NCBI RefSeq assembly: GCF_052324685.1
Contig: NW_027506980.1
Coordinates: forward strand, 186,001 to 250,000
Length of the DNA stretch: 64,000 nucleotides
From: Brachyhypopomus gauderio
Lineage: Eukaryota > Chordata > Actinopteri > Gymnotiformes > Hypopomidae
Direction: 5' to 3'
Shown here: piece by piece, positions 9,905-20,440 of the stretch
Numbering within the stretch: position 1 is the stretch's first letter
Layout of the letters: each line of letters begins with the position of its first letter
Notes under the pieces: model-generated
What the model was told of the DNA's origin: nothing
The model's input: only the letters and a program-made list of their open reading frames with translations
Database searches by the model: none
Translations under genes and position numbers: made by a program

Positions 9905-10434
9905 CAAATTCACCCTCACACCTCCAAACCTGGCCATATGTCCCCTCCCTCCAACACGCACTCATTCATCCACCCATTCAGAAACAAGAAGAAAACAAGG
10001 ACAGAGACACACACTTATCCAGACTAGCACACCCTCTGCGGCAGGGGCAAATGGCTGGACCAGCAAGGACCAGTAGCGGTCCTAGGAAGCCACCAGCCCA
10101 GTCCCGTGCCAGCAACCCCCCCCGCCCCGGCAGGGAGCAGGAAGTGGGTGAAGGAAGGCCTTCCCACCCCTCCACCCCCAGTGTTGTGTGTAGGTGTTGG
10201 TGTATATGCATGTGTCGTAGTGTGTGATACTATGGTGCAGTTAAAATTGAGGGGACAGGTGCTAGGACAAACGTGAGTGCATGTCCACACCGTCCCCTCA
10301 AAGGCCCTCAGTGTCTAAAGTGCAGTAAAAACTGAGGGACAGACAGTGGTGAGGAGACGGGTGAACCATGGCAGCAGGCCCACCTCGTCAACCTCTGGGT
10401 ACCTGCCTGTCCCCAGAATCCTAAATGAGCAAGG

Positions 10435-10435
<1 letters not shown>

Positions 10436-10505
<70 letters not shown>

Positions 10506-10515
10506 GGTGGGTGGG
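10436..10515. repeat. (TG)n microsatellite passing into (GGGT)n
   Basis: About 30 TG dinucleotides (10436-10497) run directly into five GGG tracts spaced by single T (10497-10515). The GGGT part has the textbook form of an intramolecular G-quadruplex on the + strand, opposite to the G-rich strand of the rest of the 3' UTR. Confidence 0.93.
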
Positions 10516-10779
10516 AATGCTTAGGTCCAGAGGAAAGGGTCCTCTGGAAGAGGAGAGCCAGCTTGCTAGCTGGCTCATTGAGCACCGAACTTCACTGCCC
10601 CCCCAGCTCAAGGCAGGGAGCGGTCGACCCGGGGAGACCAGGGCGGCAACCCCCCCCCACCACCACATCCAAGCCCGGATCCACACCACCCCCACCACAG
10701 AGAGCAGCCGGTCCGCACATCCACATACACCTAGACACGCATTTCTTTCATACACGTATGCACTCACACACATTTAACC

Positions 10780-10900
10780 CATAAATATATACATATATAC
10801 ACATATACATACATACATCCATCCATGTATATAAATATATACATACACATACATACATATATACATATATATCTACACATACATATACACCCACACACTC
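10780..10900. repeat. Imperfect (TA/CA)n tract in the L1 3' UTR
   Basis: A degenerate mix of ATATAC, ACATAC and ATCC words with no fixed period. It separates the two GC-rich blocks of the 3' UTR. Confidence 0.75.
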
Positions 10901-11497
10901 TAGTCCCATATACACCACACCCCTGTGTATGCACCCACAACCATACCAATCGCACAGTGAACAAACGATGACAGACATCAACAGTATTGAGGACATGCTG
11001 GTCGGAGTCCGGAACCCTACCTCCCGGCCCACCCCAGACATCCCCATCATCCACCACCCCACCCCCACCACCCAGGCACCTCGGAGCCCCAAGGCCCAGG
11101 CCCGACCCCCCGACCCAAGCCGATCGACCCACCCCCCCCAGCGGCGCAACCGCAGCGGCGCAGGTCCCCCCGCACGGGCAGGGCCCCAGCTCGGGGTCGG
11201 GGGGCCCCAGGCACCAGGCCCCGGGTCCCGCCACCCGGCCCCACAGGGGAGGCCAGCCACCCCGCCGAGGGCCAGCACCTGCCCCCCCCCCACGCCCCGG
11301 CCCCACACCCCAGAGCCCAGAGGGAGCGCCACCCAAGCCCCCCCAACCACCGCCCGCCAGGGCAAGCACATGCCATCCCAGGTCGGCAGCCCCGGCCCCC
11401 CCGCCCAGAAAGTGGCCGGCACGAGCAGTCTCCCCGGGGTCGACCCCCAGCCACCAACCGGCCCTCCGGGGGCCGAGGCCCCCGCCAACCACCCCGA

Positions 11498-14400
11498 CTA
11501 GCTAATGGAACTGATCAGTGGGGACCAAAGAGAATTAAATTCCTCCAACTGGTCTTTAGAGGAAGCAGACATTCTCTCCAGACAGATGTGATCAAGTAAT
11601 AAATTTTTGTAATGAGTAATATGCAGGTCCTTTTTCGTTTTCCAATTGATAAGAATGGTTTTCTTGGCGATGCATAGGGCAGTGAGAACTATGTGTGATA
11701 TGTCTGCCTCTGTATCTAATTCACTGACGTCTCCTAAGATGCACAGTCTGGGGGAAGTTGGGATGCAGCTTTTAAGCCCCGTGGACAATTCTACACATAC
11801 CTTCTTCCAGAATTCCTTAACAGGCCTACAATCCCATATAGCATGCATATAGTTATCAATTATATTGCCTGTACAGTGGGTGCATATGTTTGATTGTGCT
11901 AGGCCCATTTGGAACATCCTTTGTCCTGTATAGTGTGTTCTATGAAGGACTTTGTATTGTATAAGTTGTAAGTTGGGGCTTTTACTTATTTTGAAGATAT
12001 TTGTACATATGTCTGTCCAGAAATGTTGATCTGGATTAATAAATAGATCTCGTTCCCATTTGGCTATCGGAAGGGATATTGAGTCATCAAATTTTAACAA
12101 TAATTTATACAATTTTGATAATAATTTAGGAGTATATAGATTAAAAAATTCAGTTATCCATGCTGATATTTCTAAGTTCAGTTGATTGCGGTTGAATCTC
12201 TGTTGAATGATGGATTTTAATTGTTGATATTCCAGAAATCTACTGTTGTTTATTCCATATTCTGATACAAGTTCCTGGAATGTGACAAAGTTTCCATCTT
12301 TAATAACATGTTCTAAATTTTTTATTCCCCTGTCATGCCATGATGAAAAATGTAGTACTTTCTTGTTCTGACAGATGTCTGGATTGTTCCAAATGGGTGT
12401 TAGTTTGCATGGGATGAGTGGGGACCGAGTTAATTTAAGGAATTCCCACCAGGCTGTCAGTGAAGTATTTATATTAAGGCTTTTAAAGCAGTCCTGACGC
12501 TTAATATTAGAGCTAATGTAAGGTAGGTCTGAGAGTTTTATTTTACCGCAAAATGCTTGTTCTAGGTCCAACCATGGCCTGTCTATTAAGTCGTATTTGA
12601 CCCATTTTAAAATGTACTGTAATCTATTGGCTAAGAAATATTGATAAAAATTTGGTAATTCTAAGCCACCATTGCGTTTTGGCTTTTGCAAGGTTTTCAT
12701 ACTTATTCTTGATGGCTTGTTTTTCCATAGAAATTTTGAGATGTTTGAATCTAGGGATTTAAACCAAGCAGCAGAGGGTTTATTTGGGATTAATGAGAAT
12801 AAATAGTTAACTTTGGGTAGAACCATCATTTTAATGGTAGCCACTCTCCCCATGAGTGATATAGGTAAAGCGTTCCAACGTGTGAGATCATCTTCTATTG
12901 TTTTTAATAGAGGGATATGATTTAACTGCACCAAGTCTAACAGTTTAGCAGAGACATGTATGCCTAAATATCTAATATTACCTGATTGTAGTGGAGTGGT
13001 GGTCGTGTTCTGGAAACTACAGTTTATAGGCAAAACTGTTGATTTGCCCCAGTTGATGGAATATTCTGTTATAGAAGAGAAGCTGTCTATAAGTTTGATT
13101 GTATTCGGAAGGGAAGCTTGTGTGTTCTGTAGGAAAAGTAATACATCATCTGCGTAGAGACTTATCCTATGGTTTGTGGTTCCTGTGTTAATTCCTGTAA
13201 TATTTGCATTTTGTCGAATTGCTGCTGCTAATGGCTCAATGAAGAGAACGAAAAGTGAGGGTGATAGTGGACAGCCCTGCCTGGTGCCCCTTTGCAGAGT
13301 GAAGCTTTGTGAGGTGATGTCGTTTGTCCTAACCCGTGCATTAGGAGAACTATGTAAGGCTTTGATCCAGTTAATGAAGGATGGGCCAAATCCAAATTTG
13401 TGTAGAACTGCTAATAAATATTTCCAGTTTACTCGGTCAAATGCTTTTTCTGCATCTAAAGATACAATGGTAGTCTCTAATTTGTTAATTGTGCAGTAAT
13501 CTATTATGTTTATTAGTCTGCGTGTATTGTTGGCAGATTGTCTACCCTTGATAAAACCTGTCTGGTCTGGATGTATTATAAGTGGGGTGATTTCCTCTAA
13601 TCTTCTGGCAAGTGCTTTGCAAATAATTTTAAGATCTACGTTTATGAGTGAAATGGGGCGATAGCTGGAAGGAAGTGTAGGGTCTTTGCCTGGCTTTAGA
13701 AGTACACTGATGTTAGCAGAATTCATGTCTGGAGACAGGACATGATCTTTTTGAATTTGATTTACCATTCTAAAAAAGGTTGGTTCTAGCACAGACCATA
13801 ATTCTTTGTAGAATTCTACAGGAAATCCATCTGGTCCTGGAGCTTTGTTATTTGGTAGCTGCTGTAAGGCTTCATGTAATTCGGGCAGAGCAAGTGGTGA
13901 ATCCAGTGCAACAATTTGTTCGTTTTCTAGCTTTGGGAGATTTATATTATTAATAAATTCTTCAATAGCTGAATCTGATGGATTAATCTGTGATGCGTAT
14001 AAAGCTTTATAAAACTCTTTAAAAGCTTTATTTATTTGTTGTGGGTCGTGAATAATGCTGCCTGTTGAGTTCTTAATAGAGGAGATAGTTGTTTTTTCCT
14101 TATTAAGCTTTAACTGATTAGCAAGGAATTTTCCAGATTTATTGCCATGTTCAAAATTCTGCCAGCGCAGTCTTTGCAGTAAAAATTGTGTCTTTTTATC
14201 TATTATTTCATTCAATTCCAGTTTGAGTTTCCTCAGCTTGTTCAGTGTGTGTTCTTGTGGTGAAGCAGCATGGGCAGCTTCTAAAGATTTTATTTTTTTT
14301 TCCAATTCTAATACCTGTGTTTTTTCTGTCTTTTTCTTATGTGTGCAGTAGGATATTATTTTCCCCCGCATTACTGCCTTCCCTGCTTCCCAAAGAACAC

Positions 14401-15283
14401 ACGGAGAGGTACCTGGTAGATCGTTATATTCTAAATATGTTGCCCATTCTTTTTTGAAGTAATTAATGAAATCTTGTTCCTTAAGTAATGATGTATTTAA
14501 TCTCCAGTTCCTCGTTGCTGGTGTGGTTCTTTTCTGTGTCAAAGAGAGAGAGACCGGTGCATGGTCACTGATAGTGATAGGGTGAATACAAGTGTCTGTG
14601 ACATCTGTCATAATGGAATTGCTAACTAAGAAGTTGTCTAAACGAGAATGTGAGTGGTGTACTGCCGAAAAGAAAGAGTAGTCCCGGAGAGTGGGGTGTT
14701 GTGAACGCCACGCATCAGAGAGCCCAAAATCGTTCATATATTGTTTTAGGGTGTCTATAGACTGCCAGTTCCTTTGACTCACTGCTGTACTGAGCCTGTC
14801 GATATCTGGATCAAGTACCAAGTTGAAGTCTCCTCCTATTATTAGTTTGGTGTCAGAGTGATCAGAGAGTGCAGTGAAAATATTGTGGAAAAAGGAGGGG
14901 TCGTCAACATTCGGCCCATATATGTTAGCAAAACATAAACGCATATTTAGAATGGATAGGTTGAGTATTATGTATCTACCATCTGGATCAGTTATATTGT
15001 TGCTAATGGAAAAGCTTATCCTTTTATTAATTAATATGGCCACCCCCCTTTGTTTTGAGTTGTAACAGGCTGAGTACAAGTGTGGGAACTGAGGAGAGGT
15101 CAGTGTGTATGTAGGTGTTTTAGACATATGTGTTTCCTGTAGAAAGACAATATCTGCTTGTAAGTCGTTTAGCCGATTAAAAATTTTCAATCTCTTTTCC
15201 CTCGAACCAGTTCCACGTACATTCCATGTGACGAACTTCAGTGAACTAATGTTAAAACTACTTGTTTGAGTGTTGGACGGTTG
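11498..15283 (-). CDS. L1-type ORF2 protein: apurinic-like endonuclease plus reverse transcriptase
   Basis: This single open frame of 1,261 codons encodes the enzyme that nicks target DNA and copies the L1 RNA there. Residues count from the first codon after the upstream stop. The endonuclease is at about 18-245: TWNVRG (33 residues ahead of QETH), QETH with Glu near 50, YGPN, GGDFN near 150 and SDH near 239. The reverse transcriptase spans about 450-840: PGPDGFP near 482, SLDAEKAFD near 608, RQGCPLSP near 668 and the catalytic YADD near 710. A C-terminal cluster C-X2-C-X9-H-X4-C starts near 1134. Its length is close to the usual L1 ORF2, about 1,250-1,280 residues. There is no stop or frameshift. 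The start is unclear: no in-frame ATG lies between the stop ending at 15284 and TWNVRG, and the first ATG would remove the start of the endonuclease. The coordinates give the open frame. Confidence 0.93.
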   Translation of the reverse strand, partial: QPSNTQTSSFNISSLKFVTWNVRGTGSREKRLKIFNRLNDLQADIVFLQETHMSKTPTYTLTSPQFPHLYSACYNSKQRGVAILINKRISFSISNNITDPDGRYIILNLSILNMRLCFANIYGPNVDDPSFFHNIFTALSDHSDTKLIIGGDFNLVLDPDIDRLSTAVSQRNWQSIDTLKQYMNDFGLSDAWRSQHPTLRDYSFFSAVHHSHSRLDNFLVSNSIMTDVTDTCIHPITISDHAPVSLSLTQKRTTPATRNWRLNTSLLKEQDFINYFKKEWATYLEYNDLPGTSPCVLWEAGKAVMRGKIISYCTHKKKTEKTQVLELEKKIKSLEAAHAASPQEHTLNKLRKLKLELNEIIDKKTQFLLQRLRWQNFEHGNKSGKFLANQLKLNKEKTTISSIKNSTGSIIHDPQQINKAFKEFYKALYASQINPSDSAIEEFINNINLPKLENEQIVALDSPLALPELHEALQQLPNNKAPGPDGFPVEFYKELWSVLEPTFFRMVNQIQKDHVLSPDMNSANISVLLKPGKDPTLPSSYRPISLINVDLKIICKALARRLEEITPLIIHPDQTGFIKGRQSANNTRRLINIIDYCTINKLETTIVSLDAEKAFDRVNWKYLLAVLHKFGFGPSFINWIKALHSSPNARVRTNDITSQSFTLQRGTRQGCPLSPSLFVLFIEPLAAAIRQNANITGINTGTTNHRISLYADDVLLFLQNTQASLPNTIKLIDSFSSITEYSINWGKSTVLPINCSFQNTTTTPLQSGNIRYLGIHVSAKLLDLVQLNHIPLLKTIEDDLTRWNALPISLMGRVATIKMMVLPKVNYLFSLIPNKPSAAWFKSLDSNISKFLWKNKPSRISMKTLQKPKRNGGLELPNFYQYFLANRLQYILKWVKYDLIDRPWLDLEQAFCGKIKLSDLPYISSNIKRQDCFKSLNINTSLTAWWEFLKLTRSPLIPCKLTPIWNNPDICQNKKVLHFSSWHDRGIKNLEHVIKDGNFVTFQELVSEYGINNSRFLEYQQLKSIIQQRFNRNQLNLEISAWITEFFNLYTPKLLSKLYKLLLKFDDSISLPIAKWERDLFINPDQHFWTDICTNIFKISKSPNLQLIQYKVLHRTHYTGQRMFQMGLAQSNICTHCTGNIIDNYMHAIWDCRPVKEFWKKVCVELSTGLKSCIPTSPRLCILGDVSELDTEADISHIVLTALCIAKKTILINWKTKKDLHITHYKNLLLDHICLERMSASSKDQLEEFNSLWSPLISSIS

Positions 15284-15744
15284 CTAAAGGTGTGTGTGTT
15301 GCACTTCTGTGTAGTATGCCTGTGTTGAATGTTTCGTGTATGTGTCTGCGTCTGCACTACATGCCTATGTGTCTGTGCCTGCATGAATCGGTCATGTGTG
15401 TGTATCTCCTGTGTGTTAGTGTGAGAATGTGCTATATATCTACGTGTGTGTCTGTTTTGCCTATCTGCCTGCATGTGCGTGTGTGTGTGCATACAATACA
15501 TTGCAGTCTTGAAAGTGGGTGAACAAATCGCTGGGTGAGTGTAGAAAGAGAAAAAGAGAGGGGAAGGGAAAAGGAGACGTACACTGAAAGTGCATATACA
15601 ACAAAAAAAGTATAAACAACTAGGACTAATGACGGAAAACATACAGTACGGTGCTAATTAGACCGGCATTATTTATTTAAATTAAACATGTCTTGTTGTT
15701 CTAGGCGAAAAGTAATGTGTAGTAAGGAGTTGGTGTCGGTGTTG
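15284..15744 (-). other. L1 5' region upstream of ORF2, no ORF1 recognised
   Basis: The region is TG-rich on the + strand at 15285-15495 (CA-rich on the element strand) with a purine tract at 15541-15575. One - strand frame of 134 codons is His/Thr-rich from the CA repeats and shows no coiled coil or RNA-binding domain, so it does not look like ORF1p. The element therefore starts shortly upstream of ORF2. Confidence 0.75.
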
Positions 15745-15759
15745 ACAAAACGTTTTTTC
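15745..15759. repeat. Target-site duplication of the L1 element, right copy
   Basis: Identical to 8764-8778. The array spacer resumes directly after it with AACAACTATAAAG. Confidence 0.95.
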
Positions 15760-16040
15760 AACAACTATAAAGAGGCTATGCAACGAAACTGAGCTGGGAT
15801 GTCAAGTGCCTTTAATGGTACCTTTTTGACCCCACTTCAAATGCTGCTGTTACCTGACCAGTTCGATTGTTAGTTTGCCAGATTCTCAATCTCTGGGATG
15901 TGAGATCATGCACCAGGTTTAGTGAATGTTTAAGGGTGAAGGTCTTTAATTTCTGCACAAATTCCACAAACATAGCTCAGGTCCTGCTCAACATGTCAAC
16001 ATGTGGTGACAGCAAGTGCCTTTGGGGTCCTACAAAAATC

Positions 16041-16113
16041 GCCCGGCTAGCTCAGTCGGTAGAGCATGACACTCTTAATCTCAGGGTCGTGGGTTGGAGC
16101 CCCACGTTGGGCG
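16041..16113 (+). tRNA. TRK-CTT: tRNA-Lys(CUU), unit 7, C30/G56 variant, probably defective
   Basis: C at 16070 (position 30) mismatches C40 in the anticodon stem. G at 16096 replaces invariant C56, removing the G19-C56 tertiary pair and the key C of the B box. Poor TFIIIC binding and little transcription are expected. This is the first Lys gene after the L1. Confidence 0.92.
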
Positions 16114-16202
16114 AGAGGCTGATTTGTTTGAGTGAAATGTTGAAATTTAGTTAATCTGTTTGCACAAAATACGTCTAAAAAAGAAGAGAAAGGAACATAC
16201 AT

Positions 16203-16229
16203 CGTCCCTGGGTGGGCTCGAACCACCAT

Positions 16230-16270
<41 letters not shown>

Positions 16271-16276
16271 AGAGAC
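16203..16276 (-). tRNA. TRN-GTT: tRNA-Asn(GUU), unit 7, canonical
   Basis: Same as unit 3. It sits next to a damaged Lys copy, which shows the two genes of a unit vary independently. The following spacer has TTGATTAAAT and CCTTTAATT markers. Confidence 0.97.
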
Positions 16277-17430
16277 CAGATGCTGCTGTGCTTACATAGT
16301 TCTTCCTCAAAAGAAAAACCCAACAAGCACATTCCTCCTGTTTGCTGGCTTTTGATTAAATGAGCCAATGCATAAAGGATGCAACATCAATGTCACTCAC
16401 ACTTTTCTGCTAGCTTGTCTAAAATTCGCCCTTCCTTTAATTTCTCACTTGTCAAGACCTGCAGGTCTTCAAACAAAAGGTCAGTTTGTAGACCCTTTTC
16501 CTGTCAAAGTTTTGATCCTTTTGTCCACCAGTCATCGGAATGTGTATGATTTTCACCAGTTTACACAGTGTAGCTCCCTTGCCTTCAGTTGCAGGGTTAT
16601 GTCCTCTTAGATAAGACGCTTTTGAAATTATTTGTGAAAATGCACCCAAAACCTATTCAAAACAGATTTGATGGAAGCACTGCAGGAGCTGCTCCAAGAC
16701 GCATTTTGTCCAGAAAATGTGCTATCATGAATGCATCCATATCACCAACACACATTTACAAACCAAACCATAGGCAATAAAATACATGAGTAAACTGATT
16801 TGTGGACCTTTGTGGCACTTGGTACTGCTGAGATCAGGATCATTACAGAGTTCAGCAATTATTTTCCCAACTAGGTCATTGATACATTGGAATCCCCAAT
16901 GTTTTCTGGAACAGAATAGGCTATGCCTTTCGGATGAGAATAAAAAAAGACTTCAAGAACCAAAAAAGAAGTTAAGCTGCCTTCAGCTGATGTACTCAGA
17001 CTAAAGGGAAACACTTTAAATCCCAAGGTGAAATGCACATGCTCAAAATTTTATCAGGACAGAGTACATGTTTTACTTTGATATTAAGAGCGATCACTGG
17101 ATTGTCTTCCAGTAAATTAATGTTTTCTTCCGCTACAAAACGTTTTTTCAACAACTATAAAGAGGCTATGCAACGAAACTGAGCTGGGATGTCAAGTGCC
17201 TTTAATGGTACCTTTTTGACCCCACTTCAAATGCTGCTGTTACCTGACCAGTTCGATTGTTAGTTTGCCAGATTCTCAATCTCTGGGATGTGAGATCATG
17301 CACCAGGTTTAGTGAATGTTTAAGGGTGAAGGTCTTTAATTTCTGCACAAATTCCACAAACATAGCTCAGGTCCTGCTCAACATGTCAACATGTGGCGAC
17401 AGCAAGTGCCTTTGGGGTCCTACAAAAATC

Positions 17431-17503
17431 GCCCGGCTAGCTCAGTCGGTAGAGCATGAGACTCTTAATCTCAGGGTCGTGGGTTCGAGCCCCACGTTGG
17501 GCG
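17431..17503 (+). tRNA. TRK-CTT: tRNA-Lys(CUU), unit 8, canonical
   Basis: No change from unit 1. Confidence 0.97.
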
Positions 17504-17592
17504 AGAGGCTGATTTGTTTGAGTGAAATGTTGAAATTTAGTTAATCTGTTTGCACAAAATACGTCTAAAAAAGAAGAGAAAGGAACATACAT

Positions 17593-17619
17593 CGTCCCTG
17601 GGTGGGCTCGAACCAGCAT

Positions 17620-17660
<41 letters not shown>

Positions 17661-17666
17661 AGAGAC
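17593..17666 (-). tRNA. TRN-GTT: tRNA-Asn(GUU), unit 8, C50 variant
   Basis: C50-C64 T-stem mismatch (g at 17616), as in unit 1. Confidence 0.95.
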
Positions 17667-18820
17667 CAGATGCTGCTGTGCTTACATAGTTCTTCCTCAA
17701 AAGAAAAACCCAACAAGCACATTCCTCCTGTTTGCTGGCTTTTGATGAAATGAGCCAATGCATAAAGGATGCAACATCAATGTCACTCACACTTTTCTGC
17801 TAGCTTGTCTAAAATTCGCCCTTCCTTCAATTTCTCACTTGTCAAGACCTGCAGGTCTTCAAACAAAAGGTCAGTTTGTAGACCCTTTTCCTGTCAAAGT
17901 TTTGATCCTTTTGTCCACCAGTCATCGGAATGTGTATGATTTTCACCAGTTTACACAGTGTAGCTCCCTTGCCTTCAGTTGCAGGGTTATGTCCTCTTAG
18001 ATAAGACGCTTTTGAAATTATTTGTGAAAATGCACCCAAAACCTATTCAAAACAGATTTGATGGAAGCACTGCAGGAGCTGCTCCAAGACGCATTTTGTC
18101 CAGAAAATGTGCTATCATGAATGCATCCATATCACCAACACACATTTACAAACCAAACCATAGGCAATAAAATACATGAGTAAACTGATTTGTGGACCTT
18201 TGTGGCACTTGGTACTGCTGAGATCAGGATCATTACAGAGTTCAGCAATTATTTTCCCAACTAGGTCATTGATACATTGGAATCCCCAATGTTTTCTGGA
18301 ACAGAATAGGCTATGCCTTTCGGATGAGAATAAAAAAAGACTTCAAGAACCAAAAAAGAAGTTAAGCTGCCTTCAGCTGATGCACTCAGACTAAAGGGAA
18401 ACACTTTAAATCCCAAGGTGAAATGCACATGCTCAAAATTTTATCAGGACAGAGTACATGTTTTACTTTGATATTAAGAGCGATCACTGGATTGTCTTCC
18501 AGTAAATTAATGTTTTCTTCCGCTACAAAACGTTTTTTCAACAACTATAAAGAGGCTATGCAACGAAACTGAGCTGAGATGTCAAGTGCCTTTAATGGTA
18601 CATTTTTGACCCCACTTCAAATGCTGCTGTTACCTGACCAGTTCGATTGTTAGTTTGCCAGATTCTCAATCTCTGGGATGTGAGATCATGCACCAGGTTT
18701 AGTGAATGTTTAAGGGTGAAGGTCTTTAGTTTCTGCACAAATTCCACAAACATAGCTCAGGTCCTGCTCAACATGTCAACATGTGGCGACAGCAAGTGCC
18801 TTTGGGGTCCTACAAAAATC

Positions 18821-18893
18821 GCCCGGCTAGCTCAGTCGGTAGAGCATGAGACTCTTAATCTCAGGGTCGTGGGTTCGAGCCCCACGTTGGGCG
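18821..18893 (+). tRNA. TRK-CTT: tRNA-Lys(CUU), unit 9, canonical
   Basis: No change. Unit 9 matches unit 5 in its linked spacer markers. Confidence 0.97.
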
Positions 18894-18982
18894 AGAGGCT
18901 GATTTGTTTGAGTGAAATGTTGAAATTTAGTTAATCTGTTTGCACAAAATACGTCTAAAAAAGAAGAGAAAGGAACATACAT

Positions 18983-19009
18983 CGTCCCTGAGTGGGCTCG
19001 AACCACCAT

Positions 19010-19050
<41 letters not shown>

Positions 19051-19056
19051 AGAGAC
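18983..19056 (-). tRNA. TRN-GTT: tRNA-Asn(GUU), unit 9, U65 variant
   Basis: G49-U65 wobble (a at 18991). The flanking TTTGCTGTCTTTT marker is shared with units 2 and 5. Confidence 0.96.
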
Positions 19057-20210
19057 CAGATGCTGCTGTGCTTACATAGTTCTTCCTCAAAAGAAAAACC
19101 CAACAAGCACATTCCTCCTGTTTGCTGTCTTTTGATGAAATGAGCCAATGCATAAAGGATGCAACATCAATGTCACTCACACTTTTCTGCTAGCTTGTCT
19201 AAAATTCGCCCTTCCTTCAATTTCTCACTTGTCAAGACCTGCAGGTCTTCAAACAAAAGGTCAGTTTGTAGACCCTTTTCCTGTCAAAGTTTTGATCCTT
19301 TTGTCCACCAGTCATCGGAATGTGTATGATTTTCACCAGTTTACACAGTGTAGCTCCCTTGCATTCAGTTGCAGGGTTATGTCCTCTTAGATAAGACGCT
19401 TTTCAAATTATTTGTGAAAATGCACCCAAAACCTATTCAAAACAGATTTGATGGAAGCACTGCAGGAGCTGCTCCAAGACGCATTTTGTCCAGAAAATGT
19501 GCTATCATGAATGCATACATATCACCAACACACATTTACAAACCAAACCATAGGCAATAAAATACATGAGTAAACTGATTTGTGGACCTTTGTGGCACTT
19601 GGTACTGCTGAGATCAGGATCATTACAGAGTTCAGCAATTATTTTCCCAACTAGGTCATTGATACATTGGAATCCCCAATGTTTTCTGGAACAGAATAGG
19701 CTATGCCTTTCGGATGAGAATAAAAAAAGACTTCAAGAACCAAAAAAGAAGTTAAGCTGCCTTCAGCTGATGTACTCAGACTAAAGGGAAACACTTTAAA
19801 TCCCAAGGTGAAATGCACATGCTCAAAATTTTATCAGGACAGAGTACATGTTTTACTTTGATATTAAGAGCGATCACTGGATTGTCTTCCAGTAAATTAA
19901 TGTTTTCTTCCGCTACAAAACGTTTTTTCAACAACTATAAAGAGGCTATGCAACGAAACTGAGCTGGGATGTCAAGTGCCTTTAATGGTACCTTTTTGAC
20001 CCCACTTCAAATGCTGCTGTTACCTGACCAGTTCGATTGTTAGTTTGCCAGATTCTCAATCTCTGGGATGTGAGATCATGCACCAGGTTTAGTGAATGTT
20101 TAAGGGTGAAGGTCTTTAATTTCTGCACAAATTCCACAAACATAGCTCAGGTCCTGCTCAACATGTCAACATGTGGCGACAGCAAGTGCCTTTGGGGTCC
20201 TACAAAAATC

Positions 20211-20283
20211 GCCCGGCTAGCTCAGTCGGTAGAGCATGAGACTCTTAATCTCAGGGTCGTGGGTTCGAGCCCCACGTTGGGCG
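20211..20283 (+). tRNA. TRK-CTT: tRNA-Lys(CUU), unit 10, canonical
   Basis: No change in the gene. The trailer has a private A-to-T at 20307. Confidence 0.97.
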
Positions 20284-20372
20284 AGAGGCTGATTTGTTTG
20301 AGTGAATTGTTGAAATTTAGTTAATCTGTTTGCACAAAATACGTCTAAAAAAGAAGAGAAAGGAACATACAT

Positions 20373-20399
20373 CGTCCCTGGGTGGGCTCGAACCACCAT

Positions 20400-20440
<41 letters not shown>

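Larger units (their letters stand above)
8825..11497 (-). other. L1 3' UTR, about 2.7 kb, G-rich with microsatellites
   Basis: This region lies between the ORF2 stop and the poly(A) tail and has no credible gene. On the element strand it is strongly G-rich at roughly 9300-9780 and 10980-11490, with repeated runs of four or more G. Between these lie CA/TG-rich and TA-rich tracts. Long frames here are proline-rich on one strand and glycine-rich on the other, as expected from C/G composition alone. A 3' UTR this long is unusual next to a 3.8-kb ORF2. Confidence 0.8.
8779..15744 (-). mobile_element. L1-clade non-LTR retrotransposon (LINE), 6,966 bp, no ORF1 visible
   Basis: Everything between the two 15-bp target-site copies is foreign to the array. 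The shift in unit spacing (Lys genes at 7670 and 16041) equals one unit plus 6,981 bp, that is the element plus one target-site copy. On the - strand the order is a short 5' region of about 460 bp, ORF2 with endonuclease and reverse transcriptase, a long G-rich 3' UTR, and a poly(A) tail. Target-primed reverse transcription by an L1-type endonuclease fits the cut site, TTTTTTC/AA. The pure tail, exact duplication and open ORF2 suggest a recent insertion. The lack of ORF1 suggests 5' truncation or a donor that lacked it. Clade assignment rests on recognised protein motifs, not on a search. Confidence 0.95.

Noticed and set aside
10748-11501. Frames of 170-246 codons over the second GC-rich block
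   Set aside because: Same composition effect; the C-terminal parts are translated microsatellite (VCVCVY-type sequence).
11498-15190. Translation start of ORF2 at the TTG at 15188-15190
   Set aside because: The conserved endonuclease start (TWNVRG) lies upstream in the same frame, so this codon is internal.
15238-15642. A 134-codon - strand frame as a possible ORF1
   Set aside because: It is His/Thr-rich from CA repeats and lacks a coiled coil, RNA-recognition or zinc-knuckle motif.
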